64,000 nucleotides of DNA from Nocardioides mesophilus (GTDB taxonomy: Bacteria; Actinomycetota; Actinomycetes; Propionibacteriales; Nocardioidaceae), in assembly GCF_014395785.1 (NCBI RefSeq), contig NZ_CP060713.1, positions 1,392,501-1,456,500 on the forward strand. Reading direction: 5' to 3'. Shown here piece by piece: positions 62,277 through 64,000 of the stretch. A program made the position numbers and the translations under genes. The notes beneath the pieces are model-generated. The model was given only the letters and a program-made list of their open reading frames with translations, did no database searches and had not been told where the DNA came from. The stretch's first letter is position 1. Each line of letters begins with the position of its first letter.

Positions 62277-62562
62277 GCTGTGTCGCTCCGGTCGAGGGGT
62301 GACGGCGCTCGTAGACGGACATGCGAAGGCGGACGAGCCGGGCGAGAGCGCCGCCTGAGTCGGTGGTGGCGCGCCGCTGTCTGCATGTCCGTGCACGCGT
62401 CGCCCGCCCGAGACCGCAGCAGCGCTGCGCACGCGGTGCGGTCGGCATCCCGAGGCACCGGCGCCTCGCGGGCCTCCGGGTCATCCGCACCGGGGGATGC
62501 GGCACGCCGCCCGGGTGCCCTGTCCTGGGTCGCAAGGTCTTCGTGAGGAGAGCGGCTTCGCC

Positions 62563-64000
62563 ATGGCGCTGAGCGAGTACGACCCGGGATCGGCCTTCCC
62601 CGGAACCATCGGCAGGACCGTCGACGAGTCGACGCCGGCCTGGCCGAGGCCGAAGCGTGCCACCCCGGGCACACCGAACGTGCTGATGATCGTCCTCGAC
62701 GACACCGGCTTCGGGCAGCTCGGCTGCTACGGCAGCCCGATAGAGACACCGAACTTCGATGCGCTCGCCTCGGACGGGCTGCGCTACAACAACATGCACA
62801 CCACGGCACTGTGCTCGCCGAGCCGCTCGTGCATCCTCACCGGGCGCAACCACCACAGCAACGGGATGGCGGCCATCACCGAGCTCGCCTCCGGCTACCC
62901 CGGCTACAACGGCGTCGTCCCGTTCGAGAACGGCTTCCTCTCGGAGATGCTGCTCGGTCATGGCTACAGCACCTTCATGGTCGGCAAGTGGCACCTGACG
63001 CCCAGCAACCAGGAGACCGCCGCCGGGCCCTACGACCGCTGGCCGCTGGCCCGCGGCTTCGAGCGGTTCTACGGCTTCCTCGGCGGTGACACCAGCCAGT
63101 GGTATCCCGACCTGGTCTACGACAACCACCAGGTCACCCCACCGGCGACTCCTGAGGAGGGCTACCACCTCACCGAGGACCTGGTCGACAAGTCGATCGA
63201 GTTCATCGCCGACGCCAAGCAGGTCGATCCCGACAAGCCGTTCTTCCTCCACCTCTGCTTCGGGGCCACGCACGCGCCCCACCACGTCCCGAAGGAGTGG
63301 GCGGACAGGTACGCCGGCAAGTTCGACGACGGCTGGGACGCCTACCGCACGAAGGTCTTCGCCAAGCAGAAGGAGCTGGGGATCGTCCCGGCCGACGCCG
63401 AGCTGTCCCGGCAGGACCCGGACGTGCCGGACTGGGACGCCCAACCCGAGCCGGCGCGCCGGCTGTTCAGCCGCATGATGGAGGTCTTCGCCGGCTTCCT
63501 CAGCCACACCGACCACCACGTGGGCCGGCTGCTCGACTTCCTCCGCGAGCAGGGGCAGCTGGACAACACGATCGTGATGGTGGTCTCCGACAACGGCGCC
63601 AGCGCCGAGGGAGGGCCCACCGGCACGACCAACGAGGCCCAGTTCTTCAACAACGCGCAGGAGTCGCTCGAGGACAGCCTCAAGGTCATCGACGAGATCG
63701 GCGGCCCCAACCACTTCAACCACTACCCGTGGGGTTGGACCTGGGCCGGCAACACCCCGTTCCGGCGTTGGAAGCGGGAGACCTACCGCGGCGGTGCCTC
63801 CGACCCCTTCATCGTCTCGTGGCCGCAGGGCATCAAGGCCAAGGGCCAGGTACGGACGCAGTACGCCCACATCATCGACATGGTCCCGACCGTCCTCGAC
63901 CTGCTCGGGATCGAGCCGCCCGCCACCATCAGGGGCGTCACGCAGTCGCCGCTCCAGGGGGTGAGCCTCGCGCACACCCTCGACGACGCCGAGGCGGCCA
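62563..64000 (+). CDS. Sulfatase (arylsulfatase type I), 3' end outside window
   Basis: The first 479 residues of a sulfatase that hydrolyses sulfate esters. The active-site sequence CSPSRSCILTGR starts with Cys84, which a formylglycine-generating enzyme must convert. Metal ligands are in IVLDDTGFG (Asp46 and Asp47), and the later HTDHHVGRLLDF and MVVSDNGASAEGG give the second metal cluster. No signal peptide is visible, so it is probably cytoplasmic like several actinobacterial arylsulfatases of about 780 residues. ATG 62563 follows GTGAGGAGAG. The frame is still open at the window end. Confidence 0.93.
   Translation, partial: MALSEYDPGSAFPGTIGRTVDESTPAWPRPKRATPGTPNVLMIVLDDTGFGQLGCYGSPIETPNFDALASDGLRYNNMHTTALCSPSRSCILTGRNHHSNGMAAITELASGYPGYNGVVPFENGFLSEMLLGHGYSTFMVGKWHLTPSNQETAAGPYDRWPLARGFERFYGFLGGDTSQWYPDLVYDNHQVTPPATPEEGYHLTEDLVDKSIEFIADAKQVDPDKPFFLHLCFGATHAPHHVPKEWADRYAGKFDDGWDAYRTKVFAKQKELGIVPADAELSRQDPDVPDWDAQPEPARRLFSRMMEVFAGFLSHTDHHVGRLLDFLREQGQLDNTIVMVVSDNGASAEGGPTGTTNEAQFFNNAQESLEDSLKVIDEIGGPNHFNHYPWGWTWAGNTPFRRWKRETYRGGASDPFIVSWPQGIKAKGQVRTQYAHIIDMVPTVLDLLGIEPPATIRGVTQSPLQGVSLAHTLDDAEAA

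Noticed and set aside
62185-63975. Upstream extension of the transposase frame across the sulfatase
   Set aside because: The transposase starts at 62184 with a normal N-terminus; the extension is antisense to the sulfatase and crosses the element's end.
1-64000. CRISPR arrays or rRNA genes
   Set aside because: No regularly spaced identical repeats with spacers and no rRNA sequence were seen in reading the window.

Overview
The window is chromosomal DNA from a high-GC actinobacterium. It shows very GC-rich third codon positions, many GTG starts, translationally coupled ATGA/GTGA junctions, GTTCACC-type PHO boxes and SigE-family ECF sigma factors. The gene set (ppk next to a Nudix-SixA fusion, DUF47-Pit pair, narK-narGHJI operon, c-di-AMP riboswitch on an NlpC/P60 gene) fits Nocardioides or a close relative; the genus is an inference from content, not from a marker gene.

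Layout. 1-10.8 kb is a phosphate island: polyphosphate kinase end, secreted CAP protein, Nudix/histidine-phosphatase fusion, a PHO-box-driven pstSCAB operon and, on the opposite strand, the DUF47-Pit low-affinity transporter. 10.6-18.6 kb holds a small conserved protein, a cold-shock protein, a DUF1800 (frameshifted)-DUF1501 pair, a ROK sugar kinase, a lipoprotein polysaccharide deacetylase and a c-di-AMP riboswitch-controlled NlpC/P60 hydrolase. 18.6-27.4 kb is a nitrate respiration operon read leftward: narK, narG, narH, narJ, narI and a hemerythrin protein. 27.5-34.9 kb is glycerol metabolism: glpF-glpK-glpD leftward, a divergent IclR regulator and a second glycerol kinase rightward, with three matching operators between them. 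35-38.8 kb has small redox and membrane proteins and an ECF sigma/membrane-protein pair.

38.9-43.7 kb is a compact catabolic module. An NCS1-type permease, an agmatinase-family ureohydrolase, a SnoaL-like protein and a PIN-domain protein are coupled by overlaps on one strand; a cyclase-family hydrolase and an XRE-cupin regulator are coupled on the other, with a 15-bp palindrome between them. Its substrate is not obvious and it is the best candidate here for an undescribed pathway. 43.8-56.7 kb carries cell-envelope and general enzymes (GT4, SGNH hydrolase, SDR, class V aminotransferase, FUSC-like transporter, Asp-box and fasciclin-like secreted proteins, a second sigma/membrane pair, MBL-fold enzyme, methyltransferase). 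56.9-64 kb looks accessory: a secreted protein with calcium-type repeats, two lipoproteins, a GNAT gene with an internal stop, tRNA-Lys(UUU), an IS481-type element flanked by a 19-bp copy of the tRNA 3' end, and a sulfatase cut by the window edge.

Three genes (pstA, DUF1800, second sigma factor) each appear to have lost one base in a short repeat or homopolymer, so either the sequence has residual deletion errors or these genes are truly damaged.
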